Source of the DNA: SXNM01 sp964586155
GTDB taxonomy: Bacteria > Myxococcota_A > UBA9042
DNA length: 64,000 nt
NCBI GenBank assembly: GCA_964586155.1
Contig: CAZPHC010000035.1
Span: 1-64,000 of the forward strand
Reading direction: 5' to 3'
The position numbers and the translations under genes were made by a program. How positions within the stretch are numbered: position 1 is the first letter of the stretch; every line of letters begins with the position of its first letter. The notes beneath the pieces were generated by a model, which had not been told where the DNA came from, searched no databases, and worked only from the letters and a program-made list of their open reading frames with translations. Positions 62,848 through 64,000 of this stretch are shown piece by piece.

Positions 62848-63946
62848 CAGCGATCGGGCGAAGCTGGAAGGTGCCGAAGCTGTAGGTGATGTGGCCTCGG
62901 ATCGACTTGAACGACTCGGAGCCGTCGAAGATGGTGCCGACAGTGCCGGTCGCCCCGTCCTTGGCGGTGAACTTGCTGCCGCTCGGCGGCGTGACGTGGA
63001 CCTCGGGCTTCTTGGAGCCGAAGGCCGAGACGGCGAAGGAGCCGTGCGTCTTGCCATCGCTGCCGATGACGTTGGCGGCCGCCATCGAGAGGTCCTTGAT
63101 CTCGACGTAGACGCCCTCGAAGGGCTCGGAGGTCTGCGCCATCGCAGCGATCGCGGCGGGCTCGACCAGGTAGGGCTGCGGGATGGACGGCGCCTTGCCC
63201 AGGATCTCGACCTTGGCTGCTTCGGTCTTGACCTCGGTTTCGCAGAAGTACTCGGCGATATCGCCCTGGATGCGCACGCGGTCGCCCTGCTGCACGTCGA
63301 GAGGATCCTTGCCGAAGACGACCACCTTGATGCCCTGGTAGTTGGGATCGTCGCTCGGCGCGCCTTCGGGGCGAACGAAGAACATGCGCAGCGTGCCGGC
63401 CGGCGCGATGGGCGAGGTGGCGACGCCGACGGCCAGGGTCACGCCCGAGAACGTGGTCGACTCGCCGTCGGTCTTGACGCAGACGAGGCTCGCGGTGCCC
63501 TTCTGCAGGCCGGCGATCGGCGTCTCGACGCCCCCGGCGGTGTCGCCGCCGCTGGTGTCAGGGGTCGTCGCCGTGTCGGTCGCCGTCGCCGTGTCGGTCG
63601 CCGTCGCGGTGTCCGTGGCCGTCGTCGTGTCGGCGACCGTCGTGTCGGCGACAGTCGTGTCGACCACGGTCGAGACGTCGCCGGCCGTCGCCGTGTCTTG
63701 CGCGTTCGTCGTGTCGGCGCCGCTCGCGTCCTGGCCGCCGGCGGCGTCCTCGGCCGTCGCGTCGGCCGTCTGCGGCGTGATGCACCAGCTACCGGCGCAG
63801 ACGAGGGTGCCCGGGCAGCTGCCGTCGAGCGCACAGGGGATGCCGCCGCCGCCACCACCGCCCGATCCGGTCGTGCAACCAAGCGCGAGCGTGGTAGACA
63901 GGGCCCAAAGGGTGGCCAGATGGCCTACTCTCGCAACGCGTTGCAT
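62822..63946 (-). CDS. Lipoprotein with Thr/Asp/Ala repeat tether and OB-like domain
   Basis: A 374-residue protein from ATG 63946. LATLWALSTTLALGC is a lipoprotein signal. A small Cys pair region (IPCALDGSCPGTLVCAGSWC) is followed by a repeat tether (VADTT, TATDTATATDTA). The C-terminal 220 residues are beta-rich: SGVTLAVGVATSPIAPAGTL, DVQQGDRVRIQGDIAEYFCE, FEGVYVEIKDLSMAAANVIG, AKDGATGTVGTIFDGSESFK. The GDRV-RIQGDIAEY stretch resembles the OB-fold found beside secreted EEP nucleases. No nuclease domain is present. Function unknown; probably surface-exposed. Confidence 0.75.
   Translation of the reverse strand: MQRVARVGHLATLWALSTTLALGCTTGSGGGGGGGIPCALDGSCPGTLVCAGSWCITPQTADATAEDAAGGQDASGADTTNAQDTATAGDVSTVVDTTVADTTVADTTTATDTATATDTATATDTATTPDTSGGDTAGGVETPIAGLQKGTASLVCVKTDGESTTFSGVTLAVGVATSPIAPAGTLRMFFVRPEGAPSDDPNYQGIKVVVFGKDPLDVQQGDRVRIQGDIAEYFCETEVKTEAAKVEILGKAPSIPQPYLVEPAAIAAMAQTSEPFEGVYVEIKDLSMAAANVIGSDGKTHGSFAVSAFGSKKPEVHVTPPSGSKFTAKDGATGTVGTIFDGSESFKSIRGHITYSFGTFQLRPIADADIVVNP
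63547..63680 (-). repeat. 12- and 15-bp repeats in lipoprotein tether
   Basis: Repeats of GTCGCCGTGTCG type on the plus strand encode TDTA, and GTCGTGTCGGCGAC types encode VADTT. Confidence 0.75.
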
Positions 63947-64000
63947 CTGCGCCTCCTCGCTCCGGGCGGAGCGCGCGCAGGCTAGGGACCGACACCATGC

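Overview
The window is a 64-kb piece of a very GC-rich bacterial genome, most likely from the Myxococcota (former Deltaproteobacteria). The clues are the strong G/C third-position bias, many lipoproteins whose lipobox is followed by a long Ala/Asp/Thr-rich tether, Myxococcus-type cysteine-rich repeats (CDDGN...DGC), a eukaryotic-like kinase with the HRDVSPQN catalytic loop, a tandem-FHA protein and a deltaproteobacterial form of RdgC. No rRNA, tRNA or CRISPR array was recognised. There is one assembly gap of 100 N at 55222-55321.

Region 1 (1-6550) is a mobile, visibly less GC-rich segment. It has a transposase running off the left edge, a three-gene run (secreted CLCA-like metalloprotease plus two lipoproteins), a complete IS3-family element (about 3964-5581), and decayed cysteine-rich gene fragments. 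Region 2 (6583-10705) has two lipoproteins (one with a rhodanese domain), a ribbon-helix-helix/MazF-type toxin-antitoxin pair with its own promoter, and an SDR protein that has lost its catalytic Tyr and Lys.

Region 3 (10835-25370) is centred on the envelope. It contains two SGNH hydrolases and an M48 protease in an overlapping operon, three tandem AIM24 paralogues, a third SGNH hydrolase beside an MBOAT O-acyltransferase (a likely glycan O-acetylation set), an RdgC split over two overlapping ORFs, a UDP-GlcNAc dehydrogenase-type enzyme, a UPF0104-type membrane protein and a Ser/Thr kinase with a probable leaderless promoter.

Region 4 (25402-40156) holds housekeeping genes (ilvE, glmU, glmS, hflX) around a small contractile-injection-like pair: a gp5-only VgrG/gpV spike and a DUF2169 protein carrying four copies of an unrecognised GTAxxDL...W module. 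Region 5 (40214-50627) is surface and periplasmic: an EEP-family lipoprotein, a dihaem cytochrome-rhodanese-His-tail lipoprotein, two paralogous P-domain secreted proteins facing each other, a zinc-ribbon/FHA protein and PBP1A.

Region 6 (50669-63946) has an Fe-S neighbourhood (Mrp ATPase, cysteine desulfurase, radical SAM activase), a repeat-tethered cysteine-rich lipoprotein that spans the assembly gap, the hibernation factor hpf with a strong terminator, korAB, an M23 endopeptidase, an orphan beta-type DNA methyltransferase and a final lipoprotein. The most novel-looking items are the DUF2169/gp5 pair with its repeated module, the bacterial CLCA-like protease, the split RdgC and the cytochrome-rhodanese fusion.
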